Counted from the stretch's first letter, positions 15,713-23,705 are shown. The stretch is 30,459 nucleotides of DNA from JAYSFC01 sp041913505 (GCA_041913505.1 JAYSFC010000035.1:1-30459); one strand, 5' to 3'. Made by a program: numbers and translations. The notes: generated from the letters alone by a model not told the origin.

Positions 15713-16894
15713 ATGAAAAACCCCGTCATCGTCGATGCCATTCGCAGCCCTATGGCCCGGGCCAAGCCCGATGGCGCGCTGGCCCAGGTGCACCCCGTGG
15801 ATCTGCTCTCGCAGGTGCTGGAGCAACTGGTGGCACGCAACCAGCTCGACCCCGGCCAGGTGGACGACGTGATTTGCGGCTGCGTCAGCCAGGCCGGCGA
15901 GCAGGCGGGCACACCCGGGCGCCTGGCCTGGCTGGCCGCGGGGCTGCCTGCGCACGTGCCGTCCACCACCATCGACCGCAAGTGCGGCTCCAGCCAGCAG
16001 GCGGTGCACTTCGCGGCCCAGGCCATCATGGCGGGCACGCAGGACATCGTGATCGCCTGCGGTGTGGAGTCGATGAGCCGCGTGCCCATGGGCAGCTCGC
16101 GCATGGGGCAGAACACCACCGGCCCACGTTTTGACGCACGCTACGCGCCCGGCCTGGTGGGCCAGGGCGTATCGGCCGATCTGGTGGCCGCAAAGTGGGG
16201 CCTGTCGCGCACCGAACTCGACGCCTACGCCGCGCGCTCGCACCAGCGCGCGCACGCCGCGCAGTCTGGCGGCGGCTTTGCGCGCGAGATCGTGGGCATT
16301 GACGCACCCGCCGGCCGCGTGGCGGCGGACGAGACCATCCGCGCCGGCACCACGGTGGAAAAGCTCGCTGGCCTCAAGGCCGTGTTCGAGAACGAGGCGC
16401 TGTCCGCGCGCTTTCCGCAGATCCGGTGGAGCACCACGGCCGGCAACGCATCCCAGATGACCGACGGCGCCGCCGCCATGCTCATCATGAGCGAGGAGCG
16501 CGCGCAGCAGCTCGGCCTGCGCCCGCGCGCGCGCTTCGTGGCCTTCGACGTGGTGGGCGACGACCCGCTGTACATGCTCACCGCGCCCATCCCGGCCACG
16601 CAGCGCGTGCTGGCCAAGGCGCGCATGAAGCTGGACGACATCCAGCACTACGAGATCAACGAGGCCTTCGCCTCCGTGCCCCTGGCCTGGCAGAAGGAAC
16701 TAAAGGCTGATGGCGAGCGCCTGAACCCGCGCGGCGGCGCCATCGCCCTGGGCCACCCGCTGGGCGCCTCGGGCATCCGCCTGATGACCACGATGCTGCA
16801 CGCCCTGGAAGACAGCGGCCAGCGCTACGGCCTGCAGTCCATGTGCGAGGCCGGCGGCATGGCCAACGCCACGATCATTGAAATCCTCCCCTGA
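15713..16894 (+). CDS. Acetyl-CoA acyltransferase (thiolase)
   Basis: 393 residues from ATG 15713, with GGAG five bases upstream. An in-frame extension to 15260 overlaps the divergent gene and is rejected. It cleaves 3-ketoacyl-CoA with CoA to release acetyl-CoA or propionyl-CoA. The nucleophile is Cys91 in DRKCGSSQQAV. NEAFASVP follows, then His348 in GGAIALGHPLGASGIR. The second cysteine is Cys378 in MCEAGGMANA, a variant of the usual C-x-G-x-G. The catalytic set is complete. It is the first gene of the large plus block and belongs to the degradative type by length and context. The SDR follows after a repeat. Confidence 0.94.
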   Translation: MKNPVIVDAIRSPMARAKPDGALAQVHPVDLLSQVLEQLVARNQLDPGQVDDVICGCVSQAGEQAGTPGRLAWLAAGLPAHVPSTTIDRKCGSSQQAVHFAAQAIMAGTQDIVIACGVESMSRVPMGSSRMGQNTTGPRFDARYAPGLVGQGVSADLVAAKWGLSRTELDAYAARSHQRAHAAQSGGGFAREIVGIDAPAGRVAADETIRAGTTVEKLAGLKAVFENEALSARFPQIRWSTTAGNASQMTDGAAAMLIMSEERAQQLGLRPRARFVAFDVVGDDPLYMLTAPIPATQRVLAKARMKLDDIQHYEINEAFASVPLAWQKELKADGERLNPRGGAIALGHPLGASGIRLMTTMLHALEDSGQRYGLQSMCEAGGMANATIIEILP

Positions 16895-16995
16895 GGCGCT
16901 GCGCGCCTTCCCCTCTCTCGCTGGCGCGGGAGGGGACACAGCCAGTGCTGCGGGGCGGCCCTTGCACGGCTGCCGCACCTCTGGGCCGCGCGAGA
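16892..16995 (+). repeat. GC-rich intergenic repeat, copy 1
   Basis: The gap after the thiolase stop reads GGCGCTGCGCGCCTTCCCC, TCTCTCGCTGGCGCGGGAGG and GGACACAGCCAGTGCTGCGG, then GGGCGGCCCTTGCACGG. CCCCTC (16910-16915) pairs with GAGGGG (16930-16935), so it may also attenuate transcription. Related copies, with the same order of blocks, lie at 17797, 21551 and 29858 (reverse). Confidence 0.7.
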
Positions 16996-17028
16996 TTCAA
17001 CGCATTGAACTAAAAAAGGACTCTTGAG

Positions 17029-17796
17029 ATGCAATTACAAAAAGGAATGACCGCCCTCGTCACCGGCGGGGTCTCGGGCCTGGGCGAGGCCACGGCCCTC
17101 CAGCTGCTGGAGCGCGGCCTGAACGTGGTGGTCGTGGACCTGAACGACGAGCGCGGCCAAGCCATGGAACAGCAGTACGCCGGCCGGCTGCGCTATGTGA
17201 AGGCCGATGTATCGGACGCCGACCAGATGGCCCCGGCCATCGCCGCGGCCCAGGCCTTCGGCAACTTCCGCGCGCTGGTGCACTGCGCCGGCATCGGCGG
17301 CCCGCTGCGCCTGATCGAGAAGGACGGCAGCCCCGGCTCGCTGGAAAAATACGTCAACATCATCCGCGTCAACCTCATCGGCACGTTCAACGTGCTGCGC
17401 CTGGCGGCCGTGAGCATGGCGGGGAACGAGCCCATCGATGGCGAGCGCGGCGCCTGCGTGCTCACCGCATCGGTGGCGGGCTATGAGGGGCAGATCGGCC
17501 AGATTCCGTACGCCTCCTCCAAGGCGGGCGTGATCGGCCTGACCCTCGTGGCCGCGCGCGACCTGGCCTCCAAGTTCATCCGCGTGTGCACCATCGCGCC
17601 AGGCCTGTTCGACACGCCCATCCTGGCCAAGCTGCCCGAGAACGTGCGCCAGTCGCTGTCGGCCTCGGTGCCCCACCCTGCGCGCCTGGGCTACCCCTCG
17701 GAGTACGCGATGACCGCGCTGCACATCCTGGAGAACCCCATGCTCAATGGCGAGACCATCCGCCTGGATGGGGCCATCCGCATGGCGCCTAGATAA
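17029..17796 (+). CDS. SDR-family 3-hydroxyacyl-CoA dehydrogenase (HSD10/type II-like)
   Basis: 255 residues, a classical short-chain dehydrogenase. The cofactor site is TGGVSGLG at 12-19, with Asp37 after the second strand, favouring NAD. The catalytic triad is Ser148 (TASVAGYEG) with Tyr161 and Lys165 in YASSKAG. The segments HCAGIGGPLRLI, VNLIGTFNVLRLAA, ACVLTASVAGYEGQIGQ and IAPGLFDTPILAKLPE closely recall type II 3-hydroxyacyl-CoA dehydrogenase (HSD17B10), known to oxidise 2-methyl-3-hydroxybutyryl-CoA and other short or branched hydroxyacyl-CoAs. That would supply the ketoacyl substrate for the thiolase upstream. The start ATG 17029 follows AAGGACTCTTGAG. The gene is flanked by repeat copies on both sides. 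Confidence 0.9.
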   Translation: MQLQKGMTALVTGGVSGLGEATALQLLERGLNVVVVDLNDERGQAMEQQYAGRLRYVKADVSDADQMAPAIAAAQAFGNFRALVHCAGIGGPLRLIEKDGSPGSLEKYVNIIRVNLIGTFNVLRLAAVSMAGNEPIDGERGACVLTASVAGYEGQIGQIPYASSKAGVIGLTLVAARDLASKFIRVCTIAPGLFDTPILAKLPENVRQSLSASVPHPARLGYPSEYAMTALHILENPMLNGETIRLDGAIRMAPR

Positions 17797-18000
17797 CAAC
17801 CCCCTGAGGAGCGCCCCTCCGTGCAGCCGCCAGAGGCGACAGCTCTTCGGGGACGTCCAAGCCTGCGCAGGCAGGCTCAGAGCCGCGCCCCTCAGCCCCT
17901 TCTCTCTGCGCACTTCGCGCTCCGGGAAGGGGGACGACGCCAGTGGCCCGGCAAAGCCGGCTCCACGGCGTCTGCTGGCGTGGCCTGCTCCGCGGCCTTC
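17797..18000 (+). repeat. GC-rich intergenic repeat, copy 2 (expanded)
   Basis: CAACCCCCTGAGGAGCGCCC opens the copy. About 90 unrelated bases interrupt it. It resumes with CTCAGCCCCTTCTCTCTGCG and continues GGGAAGGGGGACGACGCCAG, then GGCGTCTGCTGGCG. It matches copy 4 block for block, apart from the insertion. The 279-base gap to the next gene (17797-18075) holds nothing else that I recognise apart from the ribosome site at its end. Confidence 0.7.
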
Positions 18001-18075
18001 GGAGTAATGAGCCGAAGTGCCGGTTGCATGCGACACGGGCCATGTAACCCGGCGAACAACTGAAAGGAATTTGTG

Positions 18076-18840
18076 ATGGCATCCACGGTACTGGTCGAAG
18101 TGCGCGGCAACGTGCTGGTCATGACGCTGAGCAACCCCGAGGCGCGCAACGCCGCCACGCTGGAGATGGCCGAGGCCATGGCGGCGGCGCTGGACGAGCT
18201 GGACCGCAACCCCGCGCTGCAGGTGGGCGTCATCACCGGCGCGGGCGGCACGTTCTGCGCCGGCATGGACCTGAAGGGCTTTCTGCAGGGCAAGCGCCCC
18301 AGCCTGCCGGGGCGAGGCTTCCTGGGCCTCACGCAGCAGCCCCCGCGCAAGCCGCTGATTGCGGCGGTGGAGGGCTATGCCCTGGCAGGCGGCTTTGAAA
18401 CCGTGCTGGCCTGCGACCTGATCGTCGCCGCCAAGACGGCCCAATTCGGCCTTCCCGAGGTCAAGCGCGGCTTGGCCGCTGCCGCCGGCGGGTTGCTGCG
18501 CCTGCCCAGGCGCCTGCCCTACCACCTGGCCATGGAAGCCATCCTCACGGGCGACATGTTCAGCGCCGAGCGCGCCCAGGCCCATGGCCTGGTCAACCGT
18601 CTGGTGGAGCCCGGCCAGGCGCTGGACGCCGCCCTGGAACTGGCCCAGGCCGTGGCCGCCAACGGGCCGCTGGCGCTGATCGCCAGCAAGCGCGTGGCGC
18701 AAGAATCGGCCGACTGGACGCAGGCCGAGATGTTCGAGCGCCAGGCCGTCATCACGGCGCCGGTGTTCGCCTCGCTGGATGCGCGCGAGGGCGCCGCGGC
18801 CTTTGCCGAGAAGCGCCCGCCGGTCTGGAAGGGCGTTTGA
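18076..18840 (+). CDS. Enoyl-CoA hydratase (crotonase family, both catalytic glutamates present)
   Basis: 254 residues from ATG 18076, with AAGGA seven bases upstream (a GTG lies one codon before). It hydrates 2-enoyl-CoA to 3-hydroxyacyl-CoA. The oxyanion-hole segment is GTFCAGMDLKGF. The two general acid/base residues of true hydratases are both in place: Glu108 in ALAGGFETVLACD and Glu128 in FGLPEVKRGL. The usual GAGG after the second glutamate reads AAAAGG. The C-terminus SLDAREGAAAFAEKRPPVW is the normal family end. With the SDR and thiolase upstream it forms the hydration, oxidation and cleavage steps of beta-oxidation. Confidence 0.92.
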   Translation: MASTVLVEVRGNVLVMTLSNPEARNAATLEMAEAMAAALDELDRNPALQVGVITGAGGTFCAGMDLKGFLQGKRPSLPGRGFLGLTQQPPRKPLIAAVEGYALAGGFETVLACDLIVAAKTAQFGLPEVKRGLAAAAGGLLRLPRRLPYHLAMEAILTGDMFSAERAQAHGLVNRLVEPGQALDAALELAQAVAANGPLALIASKRVAQESADWTQAEMFERQAVITAPVFASLDAREGAAAFAEKRPPVWKGV

Positions 18841-18867
18841 TGGGAAAAGAGGCGATAACGCCCACCC

Positions 18868-18905
18868 ATCAAGCGCCTAAAGCTAGCTAATACATAGCAA
18901 AAGCG
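18868..18905. repeat. Degenerate short repeat, fragment
   Basis: ATCAAGCGCCTAAAGCTAGC and TAATACATAGCAAAAGC resemble a worn copy of the AGCGCT/AGCTAT repeat described at 13895. It fills most of the 100-base gap before receptor 5. Similarity is partial. Confidence 0.4.
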
Positions 18906-18940
18906 GCCCCAGCGCCGCAAGAACTCCAGGAGACAAGACC

Positions 18941-19939
18941 ATGCCATTCCCTCACCGCCGCCACGCGCTGCGCCTGGCGGGCGCCACCGCCCTGCTGGGC
19001 CTGGCGGCCCTGGGTGCGTCGCAGCCCGCACGGGCCGACGCCACTTGGCCCACGCGCCCCATCACCTTCGTCGTGCCCGGTGCGGCCGGCGGCACCACCG
19101 ACACGCCCGTGCGCTTCATGGCGCAAAAGCTCAGCGAGCGGCTGGGCCAGCCCGTCGTGGTGGACAACAAGCCGGGCGCGGGCGGCTCGCTGGGCAGCAG
19201 CCTCGTGGCGCGCGCGCCGGCCGACGGCTACACCGTGCTGGTGGGCAACACCGGCTCCAACGCCATCAACTACACCGCCTACCAGAAGCTGCCCTACAAG
19301 GCCGAAGATTTCATTGCGCTGACCGACATGATCTCGTTCGCCAACGTGCTGGTCGTGCCGGTGAAGTCGCCCATCAAGAGCCTGAAGGAACTCGTCGCCG
19401 CCGCCAAGCGCGAGCCGGGCAAGCTGGCCTTCTCGTCCGCGGGCGTGGGCCAGACCACGCACCTGATGGGCGAGCTGCTGCGCCAGAGCGCAGGGGTGGA
19501 CGTGGTGCACGTGCCCTACAAGGGCTCCGCACCCGCCACCATGGCCATCGTGGCCGGCGAGACCCAGTTCATGTTCGACAACCTCACGGGGTCGCTCGGC
19601 CATGTCAAGGAAGGCAAGCTGCGCGCCCTGGCCGTGACCGGCTCCACGCGTGAGCCCGAGCTGCCCGACGTGCCCACCATGACCGAGCTGGGCATGAAGG
19701 ACTTCGACAAGGTGGGCTGGATGGGCTTCTTCGTGCCCGCCAAAACGCCGCCAGCCATCGTGAAGAAGCTCACCGACAACCTCATCGCCGTGCTGCAGGA
19801 CCCGGCCGTGGTCAAGCGCTACCGCGAGCTGGGCGGCCGCCCCGGCGGCATGGCGCCCGAGCAGTTCTCGCAGATGGTGGAGCGCGACCGGCAGGACTGG
19901 GGCGAGCTGATCCGCAGCCAGAAGCTGCAGCTGGACTGA
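18941..19939 (+). CDS. Bug-family periplasmic receptor, receptor 5
   Basis: 332 residues. The signal is PFPHRRHALRLAGATALLG with cleavage near RADA (residue 34). The mature start TWPTRPITFVVPGAAGGTTD, then VVDNKPGAGGSLGSSL, ARAPADGYTVLVGN, SSAGVGQTTHLMGELL, VHVPYKGSAPATMAIVAGE and LPDVPTMTELGMKDF identify the family. The ribosome site CAGGAGA is eight bases before the ATG. It sits inside the plus block between enoyl-CoA hydratase and the dienoyl-CoA-reductase-like SDR, which starts ten bases after its stop, so it is the receptor most tightly tied to the beta-oxidation enzymes. Confidence 0.94.
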   Translation: MPFPHRRHALRLAGATALLGLAALGASQPARADATWPTRPITFVVPGAAGGTTDTPVRFMAQKLSERLGQPVVVDNKPGAGGSLGSSLVARAPADGYTVLVGNTGSNAINYTAYQKLPYKAEDFIALTDMISFANVLVVPVKSPIKSLKELVAAAKREPGKLAFSSAGVGQTTHLMGELLRQSAGVDVVHVPYKGSAPATMAIVAGETQFMFDNLTGSLGHVKEGKLRALAVTGSTREPELPDVPTMTELGMKDFDKVGWMGFFVPAKTPPAIVKKLTDNLIAVLQDPAVVKRYRELGGRPGGMAPEQFSQMVERDRQDWGELIRSQKLQLD

Positions 19940-19949
19940 GGGGCGCGCC

Positions 19950-20756
19950 ATGACTGAGTCCTCATCCTTCGCAGGCCGCCATGTCTTCGTGGCCGGCGGC
20001 AGCAGCGGCATCAACCTCGGCATCGCCCAGGCGTTTGCGCGCGCGGGCGCAAACGTGGTGGTCATGAGCCGCTCGCCCGACAAGGTGCAGCAGGCGGCCG
20101 AAGGCCTGCGCGCGCTGGGCGCGCAGGCGCTGGGCATCAGCGCCGACGTGCGCGACCCCGCCGCGGTGGAGGCCGCGCTGCGCCAGGCGCATGAGCGCTT
20201 TGGCGACATCGACGTGCTGATTTCCGGCGCGGCGGGCAACTTCATCGCCCCCGCGGCCGACCTCTCGCCCAACGGCTTCAAGACCGTGATCGACATCGAC
20301 CTGAACGGCAGCTTCCACGTGCTGCGCCTGGCGTATCCGCTGCTGAGGAAGCCGGGTGCCAGCGTCATCAACATCTCCGCGCCGCAGGGCGTGAACCCCA
20401 CCATGTACCAGGTGCATGCCTGCGCCGCCAAGGCCGGGATCGACATGATGACGCGCGTGCTGGCTATGGAATGGGGCGATGTGGGCGTGCGCGTGAACGC
20501 CATCGCGCCCGGCCCGATCGGCGACACCGAAGGCATGCGCCGCCTGGCGCCCACGCCCGAGGCGCTGGCCAACGCCGTGGCCACCGTGCCGCTGCAGCGC
20601 ATGGGCACGCTGGACGACATCGCCCACATGGCGCTGTTCCTGTCGTCGCCGCAGGCGGGCTATGTGACCGGTGCGGTAATCCCTGTGGACGGCGGCTCGT
20701 CGCTGCGCGGCGGGCGCGACATGCGCGCGTCCTACGTGCCGCGGAGCGCCGCATGA
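19950..20756 (+). CDS. SDR-family 2,4-dienoyl-CoA reductase-like protein (DECR2 type)
   Basis: 268 residues. The cofactor site is GGSSGINLGIA at 16-26. The usual YxxxK is absent. The active-site lysine is Lys161 in YQVHACAAKAGIDMMTRVLA, where Ala replaces the residue four before the lysine and a tyrosine stands eight before it. This, with VRVNAIAPGPIGDTEGMRRL, matches the peroxisomal 2,4-dienoyl-CoA reductase group. Such enzymes use NADPH to turn 2,4-dienoyl-CoA into 3-enoyl-CoA, allowing breakdown of unsaturated chains. It lies ten bases after receptor 5, and its stop overlaps the next start in ATGA, so translation is probably coupled to the isomerase that would accept a 3-enoyl-CoA. Confidence 0.85.
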   Translation: MTESSSFAGRHVFVAGGSSGINLGIAQAFARAGANVVVMSRSPDKVQQAAEGLRALGAQALGISADVRDPAAVEAALRQAHERFGDIDVLISGAAGNFIAPAADLSPNGFKTVIDIDLNGSFHVLRLAYPLLRKPGASVINISAPQGVNPTMYQVHACAAKAGIDMMTRVLAMEWGDVGVRVNAIAPGPIGDTEGMRRLAPTPEALANAVATVPLQRMGTLDDIAHMALFLSSPQAGYVTGAVIPVDGGSSLRGGRDMRASYVPRSAA

Positions 20757-21547
20757 CCAAGACCTACGAGCGCCTCGTTTTCGACGTGCAGGGCGGCGTG
20801 GCCACGCTGACCCTGAGCAACCCCGCCAAGCTCAACGCCTTCGACCCCGCCATGCGCGGGGAGATGGCCGAGGTGGTGCGCCAGGTGCAGGCCGACCCGG
20901 CCATCCGCGCGCTGGTACTCACGGGCGCGGGCGCGCATTTCTGCTCGGGCGGCGACCTCTCCAACATCGCCGCGAGCGGCCTGGACAACGGCGGCTGGCG
21001 CCAGCGCCTGACCAGCCTGCACGACTGGCTCAAGGACCTGATGCTGCTGGACAAGCCGGTGGTCGCCGCCGTCGATGGCGCGGCCTATGGCGCGGGCTTC
21101 AGCCTGGCGCTGGCGGCGGACTTCATCATCGCCAGCACCCGCGCGCGCTTTGCCATGTCGTTCATCCGCGTGGGCGTGGTGCCGGACTGCGCGGCGTTCT
21201 ACACCTTGCCGCGCGTGGTGGGCGTGCAGCGTGCGCGCGAGCTCATGCTGTCGGGCCGCGAGGTCTCGGCCGAGGAGGCGCTGCGGCTGGGCATTGCCAC
21301 CGAGCTGGTAGAGCCCGACGCGCTGCAGGCCCGCGCCCAGGCGATTGCGCGCAGCTTCGTGGGCGCATCGCCCGTGGCGCTGAGCCTCATCAAGCGCTCG
21401 CTCGCGCTGGCCGCGAGCGACCTGCCGTCGCTGCTGGAGCAAGAGGCCAACGCCCAGGCCCTGGCCATGGGCACGCCCGAGCACCGCGAGGCGGTGCGCT
21501 GCTTCCTGGAGAAAAGGCCGATGCCCTTCCAGTGGCCGCAGGCCTGA
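20753..21547 (+). CDS. Crotonase-family enoyl-CoA isomerase (PaaG-like; hydratase glutamates absent)
   Basis: 264 residues from ATG 20753, overlapping the previous stop by four bases. The oxyanion-hole region is HFCSGGDLSNIA. By alignment the first hydratase glutamate is Ser117 (YGAGFSLALAAD) and the second is Phe137 (RFAMSFIRVG). A single acid remains at Asp145 in GVVPDCAAFYTLPR, the place of the catalytic aspartate in PaaG and related isomerases. It is therefore more likely to shift a double bond or open a ring than to add water. Coupled to the dienoyl-CoA-reductase-like gene, a 3-enoyl to 2-enoyl isomerase role is the simplest reading. An upstream in-frame extension from 20471 overlaps the SDR gene and is rejected. 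Confidence 0.87.
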   Translation: MTKTYERLVFDVQGGVATLTLSNPAKLNAFDPAMRGEMAEVVRQVQADPAIRALVLTGAGAHFCSGGDLSNIAASGLDNGGWRQRLTSLHDWLKDLMLLDKPVVAAVDGAAYGAGFSLALAADFIIASTRARFAMSFIRVGVVPDCAAFYTLPRVVGVQRARELMLSGREVSAEEALRLGIATELVEPDALQARAQAIARSFVGASPVALSLIKRSLALAASDLPSLLEQEANAQALAMGTPEHREAVRCFLEKRPMPFQWPQA

Positions 21548-21550
21548 AGT

Positions 21551-21675
21551 GGATCAATCCCCTGTGGCGCTGCGCGCCTTCCCCCTTCTCTCGCACCGCT
21601 GCGCGCTGCGGGAAGGAGGACGCAGCCCTCGCTGCGGGGCAGCCCTTGCTCGGCAGCCGCTGGGTCGCGTTGCGC
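21551..21675 (+). repeat. GC-rich intergenic repeat, copy 3
   Basis: AATCCCCTGTGGCGCTGCGC, CTTCCCCCTTCTCTCGCACC, CTGCGGGAAGGAGGACGCAG, then CTGCGGGGCAGCCCTTGCTC and GGGTCGCGTTGCGC follow the same block order as copies 1, 2 and 4. It separates the isomerase gene from the IclR gene. The arms CCCCCTTC and GGGAAGGAGG could pair imperfectly. The remaining 85 bases to the IclR start are unremarkable. Confidence 0.7.
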
Positions 21676-21760
21676 AAGACTTTGGCGTCTCAGGATGTGC
21701 CACCCAAAGTGAAGGGCTGGGAGCGAAACAGGTGAAAATCGCAGGCTTTTTGGGGTCGAT

Positions 21761-22549
21761 GTGAACGTGAACGCAGATCCGGACGGCAAATTGGTCAGCG
21801 CCCTGGTGCGTGGCGTTTCCATATTGCGCTGCTTTTCCAACAAGTGCCAGGAGCTCAGCGCCAAGGAACTGATGGACCTGACCGGCCTGCCCAAGCCCAC
21901 GCTGTTCCGGCTGACCGATACGCTGTGCGAGCTGGGCCTGCTGCGCTATTCGGAGCGCCTTTCCAAATACGTGCCCGGCCTGGGCCTGCTGCAGCTGTCC
22001 TCGCCGGTGCTCACGCGCCTGGCCCTGCGGCAGTTCGCGCGGCCGCAGATCCAGGCGCTGGCCGACCTGACCGAGGGCCAGGTGCAGCTGGCCGTGGGCC
22101 ACAAGCGCCGGCTGTGCCTGGTGGAGCTGGCCAATGGCATGGGCAACACGGTGTTCCGCCCCGAGGTGGGGGTGCAGATGTCGCTGTCGCGCACGGCCAC
22201 GGGCCGTGCCTACCTGCTGGGCATGGCCGAAGACGAGCGCAAGGCCTACCTGCAGGATCTGCAGCGCGACGATCCGCAACGTGCCGACTGGCTGGAACAG
22301 CGCCTGGTGGACGCGCGCGAAGACCTTGCGCGCCACGGCTTTTGCCGCAGCCACGGCGACCTGCACAGCGAGATCGAATCCATCGCCGTGCCCATGAGCC
22401 AGCCGCAGGATGGCGAGCTGTGGGTGTTCGCCGTTTCGGTGCCGGTGTTCAGCCCGCTGTACACCAAGCTCGAGGCCGACCTGGGGCCGCGCCTGCGCAC
22501 GCTGGTGCGCTCGGTGGAAAGCGTGCTCGGGGCCTCGGGCCTGTCGTGA
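21761..22549 (+). CDS. IclR-family transcriptional regulator
   Basis: 262 residues from GTG 21761 (GTG 21767 is also possible). A winged helix-turn-helix covers about residues 10-68 (VSALVRGVSILRCF, then LSAKELMDLTGLPKPTLFRL and CELGLLRY). The IclR effector domain follows, with ARPQIQALADLTEGQVQLAV, SLSRTATGRAYLLGM and IESIAVPM. Such regulators sense small acids or CoA-pathway intermediates and often control a neighbouring catabolic operon. The gene lies inside the plus block, 34 bases before the racemase gene, and is separated from the genes upstream by repeat copy 3. The nearest target may be the control region at 15514-15712 or its own promoter. Confidence 0.92.
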   Translation: MNVNADPDGKLVSALVRGVSILRCFSNKCQELSAKELMDLTGLPKPTLFRLTDTLCELGLLRYSERLSKYVPGLGLLQLSSPVLTRLALRQFARPQIQALADLTEGQVQLAVGHKRRLCLVELANGMGNTVFRPEVGVQMSLSRTATGRAYLLGMAEDERKAYLQDLQRDDPQRADWLEQRLVDAREDLARHGFCRSHGDLHSEIESIAVPMSQPQDGELWVFAVSVPVFSPLYTKLEADLGPRLRTLVRSVESVLGASGLS

Positions 22550-22583
22550 CACCCCTCTTCAAACAACCACCCAAGGAGACTTT

Positions 22584-23705
22584 GTGAAGGCATTGGACAG
22601 CGTGCGCGTGCTGGAAATCGGTGGCCTGGGGCCCGGGCCCTTCTGTGCCATGCACCTTGCCGACCTGGGCGCCGACGTGATCTCCGTTGTGCACGCAGGC
22701 AAGGCCAACACCACCACTGGCAGCCTGCTCAACCGGGGCAAGCGCTCGGTGTTCGCCGACCTCAAGACCGAAGAGGGCCGCGCGCTCGTGCTGGCGCTGG
22801 TGGCCGAGGCCGACGCGCTGATCGAGGGCATGCGCCCCGGCGTGATGGAACGCCTGGGCCTGGGGCCCGAGGCATGCCTGGCGCTCAATCCGCGCCTGGT
22901 CTACGGCCGCATGACGGGCTGGGGCCAGAGCGGGCCGCTGGCCCCGCGCGCCGGGCACGACACCAACTACGCGGCCGTCAGCGGCGCGCTGTGGGGCAGC
23001 AGCCCGGCGGACGCGCGGCCCGTGTCGCCCTTCGCCGTGCTGGGCGACATCGGCGGCGGCGCCCTGTACCTGATGGCGGGGCTGCTGTCGGGCATCGTGC
23101 AGGCGCGCGCCACGGGCCGCGGCACGGTGGTGGACGCGGCCATCGTGGACGGCGCGGCCCACATGCTGAACCTCATGCTCAGCGCCCGCCAGAGCGGCCT
23201 GGTGGCCGACGCGCGCGGCCAGAGCATCCACGACAGCGCGCCGTTCTACGACACCTATGTCTGCGCCGACGGCCACTACATCACCATCGGCGCCCTCGAG
23301 CCGCAGTTCTATGCCCTGCTGCTCGACACGCTGGGCCTGGCCGGGGACCCCGATTTCACGGGACCGCAATGGGACAAGGCCACCTGGCCCGCGCGCCGGT
23401 CGCGGCTGGCGGCGCTGTTCCTGGCCCAGCCGCGCACGCACTGGCAGGCGCTGCTGGAGCCCACCGATGTGTGCTTCGGCGCGGTGCTCAGCCCCGTGGA
23501 GGCCGCTGCCCACCCGCACATGCGCGCGCGCGGCGTGTACACCGAGCGCGCGGGCGTGCTGCAGGCCCTGCCAGCGCCGCGCTTCGACGGCGCGGCCTAT
23601 GTGCCCGGGGAGGCCTGCGCGCCCGGCGCACACACGCAGGCGGTCATGGATTGCTTGAAGGCAAAGGGCGCCGATGCAGTGTGGCGGCCGCGCTCAACGT
23701 CGTAA
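22584..23705 (+). CDS. Alpha-methylacyl-CoA racemase (family III CoA-transferase fold)
   Basis: 373 residues from GTG 22584, with AAGGAG seven bases upstream. It interconverts (2R)- and (2S)-2-methylacyl-CoA, needed because acyl-CoA oxidation accepts only the S form. All three catalytic residues known from the mycobacterial enzyme are present at matching positions: His125 (AGHDTNYAAVSGAL), Asp155 (LGDIGGGALYL) and Glu239 (IGALEPQFYALL). GRMTGWGQSGPLAPRAG and GQSIHDSAPFYDTYVCADG are also racemase-specific rather than transferase-type. The gene is the last of the plus block, and its final 12 bases overlap the end of the convergent MFS gene. It is the strongest pointer in the window to methyl-branched substrates. 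Confidence 0.92.
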   Translation: MKALDSVRVLEIGGLGPGPFCAMHLADLGADVISVVHAGKANTTTGSLLNRGKRSVFADLKTEEGRALVLALVAEADALIEGMRPGVMERLGLGPEACLALNPRLVYGRMTGWGQSGPLAPRAGHDTNYAAVSGALWGSSPADARPVSPFAVLGDIGGGALYLMAGLLSGIVQARATGRGTVVDAAIVDGAAHMLNLMLSARQSGLVADARGQSIHDSAPFYDTYVCADGHYITIGALEPQFYALLLDTLGLAGDPDFTGPQWDKATWPARRSRLAALFLAQPRTHWQALLEPTDVCFGAVLSPVEAAAHPHMRARGVYTERAGVLQALPAPRFDGAAYVPGEACAPGAHTQAVMDCLKAKGADAVWRPRSTS

